From Bacillota bacterium (GTDB lineage: Bacteria > Bacillota > Clostridia > DSM-8532), in the NCBI GenBank assembly GCA_023415205.1, contig JAEZLR010000004.1, forward strand, positions 1 through 64,000: 64,000 bases of DNA, written 5' to 3'. Positions within the stretch are counted from its first letter, which is position 1. Every line of letters starts with the position of its first letter. The translations under genes and the position numbers were made by a program. Positions 1-8,211 of this stretch are shown piece by piece. The notes below the pieces were generated by a model. The model worked only from the letters and a program-made list of their open reading frames with translations, was not told the origin of the DNA and made no database searches.

Positions 1-193
1 GTCTGTTGTCAGCTGATTTACCGGCTTTCTCGCCCTTATCATAACCTAGTTCGGTATCCAGCTCGGCTTCCAGCATCTCCTGTAAAGTTTCCTTGAATAG
101 CTCCTTCAGGGCTTTCTGGGCATCATCCGCAGAGACAAGATTGTTTTCCTTGATAAATGCTCGAAGTTGTTCCTTAGTCCATAATTTGCTCAT
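1..193 (-). CDS. IS256-family (mutator type) transposase, N-terminal part, cut by window edge
   Basis: The minus strand reads MSKLWTKEQLRAFIKENNLV and continues through ETLQEMLEAELDTELGYDKG, the typical N-terminus of IS256-family DDE transposases, which catalyse transposition of their own element. Only about 64 of the usual 390-400 residues are inside the window, so the catalytic Asp and Glu cannot be judged. The start ATG at 193 follows a GGAGG site at 201-205. This is the upstream end of an insertion sequence at the left edge of an accessory region. Family assignment is confident; whether the element is intact is unknown. Confidence 0.88.
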   Translation of the reverse strand, partial: MSKLWTKEQLRAFIKENNLVSADDAQKALKELFKETLQEMLEAELDTELGYDKGEKAGKSADNR

Positions 194-271
194 TGGCTTT
201 CCTCCATGCTTATATTTTACATGTTCTAGCCAATAGCACAAACCATTTTACACACTCAGCTTCGGGCGTGA
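194..271 (-). mobile_element. Terminal region of the IS256-family element
   Basis: Between the transposase start and about 271 lies a non-coding stretch ending with TTTTACACA at 246-254, which matches the inner part of IS256-type 26-bp terminal inverted repeats. Counting 26 bases from there places the outer tip near 271. The partner repeat is outside the window, so the exact end and any target-site duplication cannot be confirmed. Confidence 0.5.
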
Positions 272-304
272 TCAAGGGTCATTGCTGCCACACCTTCTCA
301 CCGG

Positions 305-391
305 GCTGGTAGTTCCGCTTCGCTGCACTGCTCGCCTATGCAACCTAGCTGGTCGTTTCGCTTCGCTGCACTGCTCGCCTATGCAACCTAG
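305..391. repeat. Two tandem copies of a 43-bp unit
   Basis: Units at 305-347 and 348-390 share GCTGGT at their start and then CGCTTCGCTGCACTGCTCGC and CTATGCAACCTAG. They differ only in a few bases near the beginning (AGTTCC against CGTTTC). The stretch directly follows the IS end and precedes GGCGGCAAGCGCCGC, itself a small inverted repeat at 391-405. No convincing protein is encoded. It looks like a recombination-derived spacer; the origin is not known. Confidence 0.7.
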
Positions 392-512
392 GCGGCAAGC
401 GCCGCTAAAGGGAAGCGCTCTTCGATGGTGTCGTGAAAACGAAACGTTATATGAAACCGCACGATTAGTGCCCCATTTAAGTCAATAACGGATGATTATA
501 GGAGTTAGAGTT

Positions 513-1181
513 ATGCAAGAAAATAAGCTAGAATATAAAAAGTATCTTGATGAAATTCAGAATAGTATCCATAGAGAACTTCTAAAATTGAATGGGTATA
601 AGAAGAGTGGCCGTACATTCAATAAACAGGCTGAAGATGGGCTTGTCCAAGTTATTAATTTTCAATCTGGGCAGTATCCAATTGGTAATTATATTATCCC
701 AGGATTTCGAGAAAGTTTTTATGGACTTTTTACTGTAAACTTAGCCATTTACATCCCTGAAATAGTAGAACTTGAAGAGAGATCGAAACCTAGCAAGAAC
801 GTTATTCAGGAGTATGATTGCCATATTAGAACAAGACTTAGCAATTTGATATCAAACGAAGATTACTGGTGGCAAATATCAGAGGACTCAAAGGGATTAT
901 GTTCAATTATTATAGAACAATTACAAAAGCATGCTTTTGTGTTTTTTGATGAGTTATCCTCCCGAGAGAAAATAATGAATAATTTAGCGTTGTATATTAA
1001 GAAATACCATGTTATGAGTAGAAATTATCTTGATATTGGTCTGATACATTATAAATTAGGGAGCATGGCTCAAGCTGAGGAATATTTTAACAGACATTAT
1101 AATGAAACAGATGTTCACTCACATAAAAAGTATGTTATCGATCTTTCAGAAAAACTTGGTATAATGATTCATAATAAGTAA
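513..1181 (+). CDS. DUF4304 domain protein
   Basis: This 222-residue soluble protein carries a DUF4304-like region over about residues 10-120 (an LLKLNGYKKSGRTFNK stretch, then VQVINFQSGQ and a FTVNLAIY strand). The biochemical role of the family is not established. The C-terminal third contains a helical pair resembling a TPR (YLDIGLIHYKLGSMAQAEEYF). I chose the ATG at 513 rather than the in-frame ATG at 492 because the AGGAG at 500-504 lies between them and is well spaced for 513. The gene is AT-rich compared with genes after 8 kb and sits alone between long spacers, which fits a horizontally acquired cassette. Confidence 0.7.
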   Translation: MQENKLEYKKYLDEIQNSIHRELLKLNGYKKSGRTFNKQAEDGLVQVINFQSGQYPIGNYIIPGFRESFYGLFTVNLAIYIPEIVELEERSKPSKNVIQEYDCHIRTRLSNLISNEDYWWQISEDSKGLCSIIIEQLQKHAFVFFDELSSREKIMNNLALYIKKYHVMSRNYLDIGLIHYKLGSMAQAEEYFNRHYNETDVHSHKKYVIDLSEKLGIMIHNK

Positions 1182-1325
1182 ATTTTAAAAGATCCTTTGT
1201 AGCACGTGCGGCATCCTATAACATTGCATTTACGTAAAGGGCACAGCACGAAGTAATGCATAAAAAGAAGGTTCACGATGTCATTGCTGCCCACACCTAA
1301 TTATAGAACTTCAAGGAGAATAAAG

Positions 1326-1844
1326 ATGGACATAACTTTTAGAAAAGCAGAACCATTTGAAATTACTATCGCTTTTTCATTACTAAAGGATGCAGCAATA
1401 TGGCTAAATGAGAAGGGTATAGATTATTGGCAGGATTGGCTGAACCCACCATCAAATTTTAAAGATTGGGTAAAAGCAGGTTTCAATAATAATGAGTTTT
1501 ATTTTGTTGAGTATGAAAATGATATAGTTGGAATGTATAGGCTTCAATATAATGATGAATTGTTTTGGGGTATACGGGAAGATAGATCCGGATATATACA
1601 TTCCTTTACAACCAAAAGAAATCTTAAAGGAAAGGGTATTGGTAACGAGATATTAAAACATATAGAAACAACCCTAAAAGAAAGCGGAATAGATTATCTA
1701 AGACTTGATTGTTCATCTAAAATTAATGGTCTATGCACATATTATGAAAATTATGGATTTAGAGGAAAGGGAACCGTAAGTTTATTTGGTGATATCTTAA
1801 ATCTTTATGAAAAGGATTTAAGGGCTGTCGTCCATGCCAGCTAA
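1326..1844 (+). CDS. GNAT-family N-acetyltransferase
   Basis: This 172-residue protein has the GNAT fold pattern. The acetyl-CoA binding loop is visible as RNLKGKGIGNEIL around residues 97-109 (R-x-x-G-x-G). It is preceded by a beta strand with an HSFTTKR core and followed by LRLDCSSKINGLCTYYENYGF, the usual motif B region. It would transfer an acetyl group to an amine of unknown identity; the closest types are small-molecule acetyltransferases. Start 1326 follows AAGGAG at 1311-1316; an upstream in-frame ATG lacks a site. The last residues (RAVVHAS) look like read-out into spacer DNA, so the native C-terminus may have been altered. Confidence 0.82.
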   Translation: MDITFRKAEPFEITIAFSLLKDAAIWLNEKGIDYWQDWLNPPSNFKDWVKAGFNNNEFYFVEYENDIVGMYRLQYNDELFWGIREDRSGYIHSFTTKRNLKGKGIGNEILKHIETTLKESGIDYLRLDCSSKINGLCTYYENYGFRGKGTVSLFGDILNLYEKDLRAVVHAS

Positions 1845-1998
1845 GAGCTTTGAGGTCATCGTCCATCACATAATAAAACCGGTACGTATGTGTAATTCCT
1901 GCTTTGAGCGCCTTATCTATGAATTGAGGAATGGGCTTTGCTTAATTATTATTAGAGTTATTAATATGAGTAAAACTTATTTAAGGAGAGATTAATTA
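1845..1998. other. Spacer without gene
   Basis: A 154-bp AT-rich spacer between the acetyltransferase and the ABM-like gene. It contains short GTCNTCGTCCATC repeats at about 1826-1837 and 1856-1868 and a ribosome site (AAGGAG, 1983-1988) for the next gene. No promoter or terminator stands out. Confidence 0.4.
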
Positions 1999-2325
1999 AT
2001 GATTGTTCGAAGTTGGCATGGAATAGTTCCGATCAAAAAAGCAGAAGGTTTTCGGAGTTATTTAAACGAAACAGGCATTAAAGAAGCTACATCTTTACCA
2101 GGGAACAAGGGAGCATACATCTATAGCCAATCACAAGGAGAATTCGAACATTTTTTTATGGTATCTTATTGGGAAAGCATAGAATCAATTATCAGCTTTG
2201 CAGGTTCGTGTCCCCATATAGCTGTTACCTATCCGGAGGATAATGTTTATTGCCTTATTTCTGATCCGATTGTTCTCCATCATGAGGTTCAAACAATGCC
2301 ATCTGAGTTTCCTCTATTTTTATAA
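1999..2325 (+). CDS. Antibiotic biosynthesis monooxygenase (ABM)-like small protein
   Basis: This 108-residue protein has the ferredoxin-like alpha/beta pattern of ABM-type proteins: an N-terminal strand VRSWHGIVP, a helix containing FRSYLNETGI, a central strand GAYIYSQSQ, then FMVSYWES, and a late Pro/His segment. Family members are cofactor-free oxygenases or heme-handling proteins, usually dimers. The substrate cannot be inferred. The start follows AAGGAGAG with suitable spacing. It stands alone in the accessory region. Confidence 0.6.
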   Translation: MIVRSWHGIVPIKKAEGFRSYLNETGIKEATSLPGNKGAYIYSQSQGEFEHFFMVSYWESIESIISFAGSCPHIAVTYPEDNVYCLISDPIVLHHEVQTMPSEFPLFL

Positions 2326-2833
2326 TAACTGGTATTTGATAAATCTTTATCGTGTATTTATTCAAGACTTAATTAAGGCTAAATCCTCAATAACTGTAGT
2401 GTTATGGAGGGCAGGAAACTACACAAAAAGCAGCAGCTTCACTCTTTGATTTAGAGATATCAATGCTCAGAACAGGGTGGGCTAATTAGAAGGATAGATT
2501 TCTCCTGCCGGGTGGTAAATATGCTGAAAAGGGCAATGATAAGAGAATTATTTGAGGGCAAGACGATGGATTTAAGTAGGAAATTAATAGATGATATCAG
2601 CTTACATAAAAGAGAATATGACAAGATACTAAAATTTGCAGGGTTTAGTTTATTAATTAGATGAATAGAGAAAGGACATATTGGTTGTTTGAACCCTTAT
2701 TGCAAATTAGCGACACTGCCCATTAGGGCTTGCAACAGACAAAATCATCATTTTTAGGTATTGATATATTAGAAAACTTAATACATAAAGCACATTGTGT
2801 TTTGTGATGGTAGAAATGTAGGTGTATAACGGG
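2326..2833. other. 500-bp low-coding stretch with gene remnants
   Basis: No full-length gene is visible between the ABM-like and the flavoprotein genes. Short open stretches, including one at about 2424-2480 reading KAAASLFDLEISMLRTGWAN and the small frame at 2521-2664, look like remains of decayed genes. The area is strongly AT-rich with no clear terminator. Confidence 0.5.
2521..2664 (+). CDS. Small unrecognised open frame, possibly a gene remnant
   Basis: ATG to TGA encodes 47 residues (MLKRAMIRELFEGKTMDLSR at the start, ending KFAGFSLLIR). The composition is protein-like: charged amphipathic helices and no low-complexity runs. The upstream GGGTGGT is a weak ribosome site. I do not recognise the family. 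It could be a real small protein or the surviving end of a larger gene lost in this rearranged area. Confidence 0.3.
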   Translation: MLKRAMIRELFEGKTMDLSRKLIDDISLHKREYDKILKFAGFSLLIR

Positions 2834-3541
2834 ATGAAGACGGTTATCATTCACGGACAGAGCCATAAAGGCAGTTCCTATAACATTGGAAGAATGCTGG
2901 CAAACCAAATAGCATCCGAAAATGAGATTACAGAGTTCTTTCTGCCAAAGGATTTAAATCATTTTTGCTTAGGGTGCTGTCAATGTCTTGAATCCGAGAC
3001 AAAATGTCCATTTTACAATGAAAAGCACATTATTGAGTCGGCAGTTGAAGATGCTGAAATCCTGATATTTACGACACCAACCTACTGCATGAGAGCTTCT
3101 GCCCCCATGAAGTCTTTTATTGATTTAACCTTTATCAACTGGATGCCGCATCGCCCCAAGGCCTCTATGTTCCAGAAGAAGGCGGTGGTCATCTCGGCTG
3201 CGGCGGGCGGGGGAACAAAAAAAGCTATAAAGGATATCACCACTTCCCTGTTTTACTGGGGTGTTCCCTATATTAAATCTAGAGGCTTTAATGTTGACTC
3301 TATCAGCTGGCAGAAAGTGAAGGATCAAAGAAGACTGGAAATCGAAAGGTCAATATTGCGGCTGGCAAATACCCTAAAGAAAACAGGAAAACCGAGGGTG
3401 AAGCTGATTACTAAGATTGTATTCAACTTATTCCGATCAAACATAAGAAAAATAGATATTCAATCATCACCCTATAAAAGTGATTATTTACATTGGTATA
3501 ATAATGGTTGGCTAGGCAAAAACAGGCCTTGGAAAACATAA
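2834..3541 (+). CDS. Iron-sulfur flavoprotein-like NAD(P)H-dependent reductase
   Basis: A 235-residue flavodoxin-fold protein. The N-terminal strand and loop (KTVIIHGQSHKGSSYNIG) form the FMN phosphate-binding site. C45, C48, C49, C51 and C58 form a compact Cys cluster like that of iron-sulfur flavoproteins. The segment FTTPTYCMRASAPMKSFID is the second FMN-contacting loop of this superfamily. It would transfer electrons from ferredoxin or NAD(P)H to an unknown acceptor. The C-terminal 60 residues are basic and unusual for the family. A GTG at 2822 is an alternative start; neither has a strong ribosome site. Confidence 0.72.
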   Translation: MKTVIIHGQSHKGSSYNIGRMLANQIASENEITEFFLPKDLNHFCLGCCQCLESETKCPFYNEKHIIESAVEDAEILIFTTPTYCMRASAPMKSFIDLTFINWMPHRPKASMFQKKAVVISAAAGGGTKKAIKDITTSLFYWGVPYIKSRGFNVDSISWQKVKDQRRLEIERSILRLANTLKKTGKPRVKLITKIVFNLFRSNIRKIDIQSSPYKSDYLHWYNNGWLGKNRPWKT

Positions 3542-3634
3542 TAAAGCCGATACATATAGAGCATGGAGTTTACATAAAATCATATCACCTGAAAACCGCT
3601 TCAGGAATGTTGTATAACAATTTGGGTATTTGAA

Positions 3635-4232
3635 ATGAATAGCAATAAACTGATGGAGTTATTAATAAGTAAAGGGGCTTCTCAAGTTGGTTTTGCCGAT
3701 TTGTCAGAATTAGCAACTGATGATATGAAATCAGGGGTCTCAATAGTATTGCGCATCCCTGAGGATGTTATTAGATCCATTTCTGATGGTCCCAATACTG
3801 AGTATTATAATTGGTATCATGAGCTCAATAGTAAATTAAATCATCTCGCTGAATCAGGGGCTCAGTTTATAAGAGCTCTGGGGTATGAGGCCATTGCGCA
3901 AACCACCACCTTTGTTAAAGAATTTGGGATTTATAGAACCCAATTACCACATAAAACAATTGCAACATTGGCTGGCTTGGGATGGATAGGAAAGAGTGCC
4001 TTATTAGTGACAAAGAAATATGGTTCTGCAATTCGTTTGTCTTCTATATTAACAAACATGCCATTAGATTACGGGGTGCCGATCAAAAAATCGCTATGTC
4101 CTCAAGGATGCGGTATATGTAAGAATGCTTGTCCGGGAGAGGCAATTTCAGGTGTAGCTTGAGCATGTGTAAACGGAATTTCTGACATTGACTTTCTACC
4201 AAACCGTTGTTATAATAAGCTTTGCTATCCAT
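3635..4232 (+). pseudogene. QueG-like 4Fe-4S protein gene, broken by a stop and cut at tRNA-Leu
   Basis: The frame encodes 175 residues resembling epoxyqueuosine-reductase-like ferredoxin proteins: a FGIYRTQLPHKTIATLAGLGWIGKSAL core and a cluster-binding CPQGCGICKNACP motif. It stops at a TGA at 4160-4162. Reading through, the same frame continues with ACVNGISDIDFLPNRC, which matches the family pattern W-x4-GI-x-F-x-C, so the TGA most likely replaced a Trp codon. The frame then runs into the tRNA gene at 4233, so the remaining C-terminus is missing. It is most probably non-functional. An alternative is a short functional protein ending at 4162. Confidence 0.68.
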
Positions 4233-4315
4233 GCGGACATGGCGGAATTGGCAGACGCACTAGATTTAGGATCTAGCGGGTGACCGTGGGGGTTCAAGTC
4301 CCTTTGTCCGCACCA
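4233..4315 (+). tRNA. tRNA-Leu (UAG anticodon)
   Basis: A complete class II tRNA. The acceptor arm GCGGACA pairs with TGTCCGC, the anticodon stem CTAGA/TCTAG encloses the loop TTTAGGA with anticodon TAG, and the T loop is GTTCAAGTC. A variable arm (CGG/CCG) is present as expected for leucine. CCA is encoded at 4313-4315. It stands alone rather than in a tRNA cluster. Confidence 0.96.
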
Positions 4316-4319
4316 AATA

Positions 4320-4368
4320 AGCACGATAGTTATGATACCATTGGTATTGAAACTATCGTGCTTTTTCT
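4320..4368 (+). terminator. Intrinsic terminator after tRNA-Leu
   Basis: AGCACGATAGTT pairs with AACTATCGTGCT around a loop that itself contains ATACCATTGGTAT, followed by TTTTTCTTTTT. This is a strong rho-independent terminator ending the tRNA transcript. Confidence 0.85.
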
Positions 4369-4377
4369 TTTTGCCCA

Positions 4378-4832
4378 AAATTAATGCATTGGAGTTCGGG
4401 GATTGTCACAATTACGAAGATTTTCGCGGTGTAGTTTTGCCCGATATACGAGCCACTCTTAAGAAATATCCTGAAATAGAAAGTTGTCTGACTGCATTGT
4501 TTGAGGAAATCAATGAAAAGCGCATCATCATTGTTGAGTCGGGATGTTCGGGTACTTTCCCAATGCTGCTTAAGAGTTTAGACGACCGAGTTGAAGTGCG
4601 TATGTACACAACATATCCTTATCTGTTAGAGATATATGCAGATAAAATATACTCTCCTAAATACGAGGAAAATCGTCTGTTTGAAAGCTTGTATTCTCAG
4701 GATTTGTATTTCCAATTTTCTGTTTTAAAGGATGGGCGTTTCTATATTAGGAAGTGCCAAAATAAAGATGTACAGAAAAATGCTTTTGCAGAAATCAAAG
4801 TTACTTTAAATAAAAAACTGATGAAAAGATAA
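4378..4832 (+). pseudogene. Unrecognised gene fragment lacking its 5' end
   Basis: The open frame gives a well-formed protein from about INALEFGDCHNYEDF to the C-terminus NKKLMKR (roughly 150 residues). It includes a IIIVESGCSGTFPMLLKSLD segment and YFQFSVLKDGRFYIRKC, so it was a real coding sequence. Upstream, the frame enters the tRNA terminator hairpin, and no start codon with a ribosome site exists near the true beginning. I do not recognise the family. It is most likely the downstream part of a gene cut by an event at the tRNA 3' side. Confidence 0.55.
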
Positions 4833-4927
4833 ATTGTAAGCCATCTATCTTTATGACAAACTTTCCTTATTTTACAAGGCTTCCGGAGCCTTAAAACGTG
4901 AACTTGTATGTATTTAAATCAGCAGTT

Positions 4928-4956
4928 TCACGCGGACAACACCTGCATCCGCGTGA
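4928..4956 (-). terminator. Perfect hairpin downstream of the MFS gene
   Basis: TCACGCGGA and TCCGCGTGA form a perfect 9-bp GC-rich stem with an 11-base loop, placed after the end of the minus-strand transporter gene. No good T-run follows on either strand, so it may act as a weak terminator or RNA stabiliser. Confidence 0.4.
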
Positions 4957-5008
4957 CAAATCAATCCGATTTCTATTGCTTGGCAAAGGCTATTTCAGCA
5001 GCAGACCA

Positions 5009-6226
5009 TTAATTTTGCTCTTTAGTGACCTTACCATGAAAATAAAAGCTTTTATTCAGTAGAATGGCAACTGCCATTATAATGAGCAGAACACCGGAAG
5101 CAATCATCAGCAGGCGCATGGAAATCGCATCGGCGAGTGGTCCGAACACCACCATACCCAGCGGCAGAAAGCCTGAAAACATTGCACCGAATAAACCAAA
5201 CATCCGCCCCTGCATCGCCGGTGGGGTATTTTCCTGTAAAAGGGTTGTAGAGGCGGTCTGTACCATGGTAAGTGCTATGCCATATATCGCCATAAGCACA
5301 AGATAAACCACGAAGTGATCTACCGCTCCCATACCAATAGCCAGTACACCGAAAGCAATCATTCCCACCACCAATGTTTTGACGCGGTTTTTAAATCCAC
5401 CCCATGCTCCGATAAGTAAACCTCCCGCAGCCATGCCCATGAATCCGATGACCTCAACCAGTGTTAAATACCAGTAGGTATCACCGTAGTAACGGCTGAC
5501 GAACAGCGTTGCGAGAAAACCCGCAGGGACGCACAGGAAAATAAATAGTCCAAATAAAAGCAAGAGAGGCCCCACAAAGCTATCCTTTGTGGCGTATTTG
5601 AAACCGGCTTTCATTTCTGAAAGCATGGATGGAGCTTCCTCCGATTTGGTAAATGGGATGGAAACGGCAGACAGTATGCCGATTCCTGCAATTGCGGTTG
5701 CAATGTCAATGACGAGTGTTTCCCGAAGTGTTCCAAAGGAAAGCACCGCTCCTGCCGCAGCCGGGGCCGCAAATTGAACCAATGATTGAAGGGCAGAATT
5801 GACACCGTTGAATTTCATCAGTATATCCTCCGGCACAAGCTGCGGAATTGCTGAATTGACGGCGGGTGTTTGTATACCTGTCCCGAAAGAACGGATAATT
5901 GAGATAATGACAAGTGCCAGCAGCAGGGACGTTTCTTCACCGATATAGGGCATGAGTAATGTCAGGGCCAGCGTCGCCAAGGCAATCATAGCGTCGGCAA
6001 AAATAATGAGCCGCTTGCGGGGATATCGATCCGCCCATACACCGGAGAAAAATGAAATAATGAACTGCGGCACATACGCTGCGACGGTAAGGGCCGATAC
6101 CCATACTCCGGACGATGTTTTAAGTGTTACATACCAGATAATCGCAAATTGTACCAGTGACGAGCCAAACAGTGTTATACCCTGACATGCAAGGAAAAGC
6201 GCGGCTTTCTTTTTATATTTGTTCAT
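5009..6226 (-). CDS. MFS drug/macrolide efflux transporter (DHA3, MefA-like)
   Basis: A 405-residue protein with about 12 hydrophobic segments. The MFS motif A-like loop GVWADRYPRKRLI lies between helices 2 and 3, near residues 60-75. The overall pattern (KKAALFLACQGITLFGSSLVQFAIIWYV start, PPAMQGRMFGLFGAM in the second half) is that of the macrolide efflux/DHA3 group, which exports drugs with the proton gradient. GGGAGG precedes the ATG at 6226. Substrate cannot be predicted. It lies alone, transcribed opposite to the flanking accessory genes. Confidence 0.88.
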   Translation of the reverse strand: MNKYKKKAALFLACQGITLFGSSLVQFAIIWYVTLKTSSGVWVSALTVAAYVPQFIISFFSGVWADRYPRKRLIIFADAMIALATLALTLLMPYIGEETSLLLALVIISIIRSFGTGIQTPAVNSAIPQLVPEDILMKFNGVNSALQSLVQFAAPAAAGAVLSFGTLRETLVIDIATAIAGIGILSAVSIPFTKSEEAPSMLSEMKAGFKYATKDSFVGPLLLLFGLFIFLCVPAGFLATLFVSRYYGDTYWYLTLVEVIGFMGMAAGGLLIGAWGGFKNRVKTLVVGMIAFGVLAIGMGAVDHFVVYLVLMAIYGIALTMVQTASTTLLQENTPPAMQGRMFGLFGAMFSGFLPLGMVVFGPLADAISMRLLMIASGVLLIIMAVAILLNKSFYFHGKVTKEQN

Positions 6227-6318
6227 AACAATATTAACCTCCCGCTTCTTTTAGAAAATAAGTATAGCAGGAAATCAAAGCGTGGTGTACTACTGGAGGG
6301 TAGAAAAGCTACGATAAA

Positions 6319-6717
6319 TCAATCAACTACCGTGGGTTCAGCAGGTATAATCATTTTTGGATTGAAGTTAATCTCATAGCGGTGTTTACTCACCTCAGTT
6401 TTCCCTAAGTCTTCGACGACGTAAGTCACTTCACTTGACAAATATACAAAGTGTTTATAGTAAGTACCGTCGTCGTTCTCGCCGATGACTGCTAAATCTC
6501 CATCGTCTTCCTTCTCAATTGAGAAGTTACCTGTCATTTGGAAAAGTATGGTATCTGTTCTTTGATTAATCACGGTTAGTCTTCTTAAAACGTTAAAATT
6601 GTCGGCCTCTTGAGACAGATTGTGACTCACCCGGTCTGCCTGAGTACATCCCACCAACAACGACAATGCCAATAGTACCATTGCAATCATTACGGAAGTT
6701 TTTCTTAATTTAATCAT
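6319..6717 (-). CDS. Phage-type beta-sandwich lipoprotein
   Basis: A 132-residue lipoprotein. Residues 1-24 form a signal peptide with lipobox LLVGC (Cys24). The mature part ADRVSHNLSQEADNFNVLRR, then LTVINQRTDTILFQMTGNFS and a Y-x-K-H-F strand, matches the beta-sandwich lipoprotein family found mainly in phages and prophages. GAGGGG precedes the ATG. No other phage gene is next to it, so it is a moron or a remnant. In phages such proteins have been proposed to act in superinfection exclusion; that role here is inference. Confidence 0.68.
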   Translation of the reverse strand: MIKLRKTSVMIAMVLLALSLLVGCTQADRVSHNLSQEADNFNVLRRLTVINQRTDTILFQMTGNFSIEKEDDGDLAVIGENDDGTYYKHFVYLSSEVTYVVEDLGKTEVSKHRYEINFNPKMIIPAEPTVVD

Positions 6718-7032
6718 ATTAATCCCCTCACGTTGTTACAATTTTATTCCATCTATTATATTATACACGCCGCCCGGTTACAAGGTTGACTAAGGATTGC
6801 CCGCTTAACGAATGGAGTAAAAGAAGGTTGGGAATCATGCTTGCCCCGTAACATGTATTAAAGTATAATTTTAACTATTAGTCTAAATACAGATAAACAA
6901 GCCTCTAGAAGTTCTGAGGTCATTGTACCATCATCACTGTCACATCGTAAATTTGTGTTGCACCCATCGTATGTCACTCATAATCCCGCTTGAAAAAACC
7001 GAGTGCATAGCTCGTATGTGAGGATATTGTCT

Positions 7033-8211
7033 ATGGAAAATCGAAAGGAAAATGGAGCGGAACCCACCCCAATTGAAAAAGCCAAAAGAAAGTACCCATG
7101 GGTAAAATGGGGGGCTTTAGCGGCCTGTTTTGCCCTAGCACTATTAATAATTATTAAGATTATTTCTACAGTAACCGTTGGGTTTGCAAAAACCGAAAAG
7201 CTATCCATGCTCGTTATCACGGAGGATTCAGGCGAAACTACAGGCTTACCAGGAGCTCGGGCCTACGACATTTCAGAAATTATCAACGCTAATCCTTGGA
7301 CTGAGAGGACTAAGGTGTCATCACTACCCGTTTATCAAAACATACAGGCTTATGAAAGCATTGGGACGATAAATGCCGATTTAGACAAGATGAAAGGGCT
7401 TCTTCTCGAACTTGCAAATCGTTTGGGCATGAGTGCTCATACCATTAAGATTACTGACGATACTCCCAACGCAGAGACACAGGCGGCAATTATAAATAAA
7501 TTCGATGAAACAGGTGATAGCGCTCCAGAGGAATATTTCGCCCCAAGCTCTGTTAATGTTGAAGACAATGGCATAAGAGTTGAAGTAGATCAACAGATGA
7601 TAGCAACAGTGAGGTTTAAGCCTGCTCTATCGCTTCCGGAGGGATATAACTTTACATATTATGCCGCTTATGACGAGGTTGTTGCAGTGGCCCAATATCT
7701 AAAAGAAGAGTACATGGATTTCATCGGTATGGATAATCCAAAGATAAATGTCTATGGTGGTGCTTATGATCTCTATAGCCAACAAGCGTACTCTATTGAG
7801 TTTTATGAGGGGAGTGGCGATATTACAGACCAAATAGTAAACTATAATTTTAATAGGGTGGCTTTTTACTGCGATGATGAAGGAAAGCTCTATATGGCTA
7901 GGGTGTTCCAGCCTGACTTATCCATAAAAGTTGGCGACTATCCCATTATCACAGTCAGCGAGGCAAAGGAGCAATTAAAAAATGGCGGCTTTGTCTCACC
8001 TTTACGAGAAAAAGGCCCCGACCTTCAATCTGTGGCAAAGGTCGAATTGATTTATCGTACGGGCAGCATAGAAAAATATTTCATGCCCTACTACCGTTTC
8101 TTTGTCGAGTTATCCGATAAGAGGAGAGATAACGGTCTTAGAGTCTACCAAATTTATGATGTGCCCGCCGTCGAGGGGAAGTACATCTCTAATATGCCGG
8201 TATGGGACTGA
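7033..8211 (+). CDS. Single-pass membrane protein, unknown function, anti-sigma-like layout
   Basis: A 392-residue protein: a short basic cytoplasmic N-terminus (IEKAKRKYPWVK), one transmembrane helix at residues 26-47, and a large extracellular domain rich in acidic and aromatic residues. The KxPWVKWGALAAC junction is common in clostridial membrane proteins encoded beside ECF sigma factors, but no sigma gene is present and the N-terminal domain is very short. The ATG at 7033 was chosen for GTGAGGA at 7018-7024. A GTG at 7003 is possible. The domain is unrecognised. Confidence 0.6.
   Translation: MENRKENGAEPTPIEKAKRKYPWVKWGALAACFALALLIIIKIISTVTVGFAKTEKLSMLVITEDSGETTGLPGARAYDISEIINANPWTERTKVSSLPVYQNIQAYESIGTINADLDKMKGLLLELANRLGMSAHTIKITDDTPNAETQAAIINKFDETGDSAPEEYFAPSSVNVEDNGIRVEVDQQMIATVRFKPALSLPEGYNFTYYAAYDEVVAVAQYLKEEYMDFIGMDNPKINVYGGAYDLYSQQAYSIEFYEGSGDITDQIVNYNFNRVAFYCDDEGKLYMARVFQPDLSIKVGDYPIITVSEAKEQLKNGGFVSPLREKGPDLQSVAKVELIYRTGSIEKYFMPYYRFFVELSDKRRDNGLRVYQIYDVPAVEGKYISNMPVWD

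Noticed and set aside
305..391. CRISPR array
   Set aside because: There are only two adjacent units with no spacers and no cas genes in the window.
305..480. Integron attC site
   Set aside because: The sequence has cassette-like features, but I could not align a clear R' GTTRRRY and R'' RYYYAAC pair, and no integrase is in the window.
282..488. Open frame of 68 codons over the tandem repeat
   Set aside because: It is built from the 43-bp repeat, has no ribosome site and has Arg/Leu/Cys-rich non-protein-like content.
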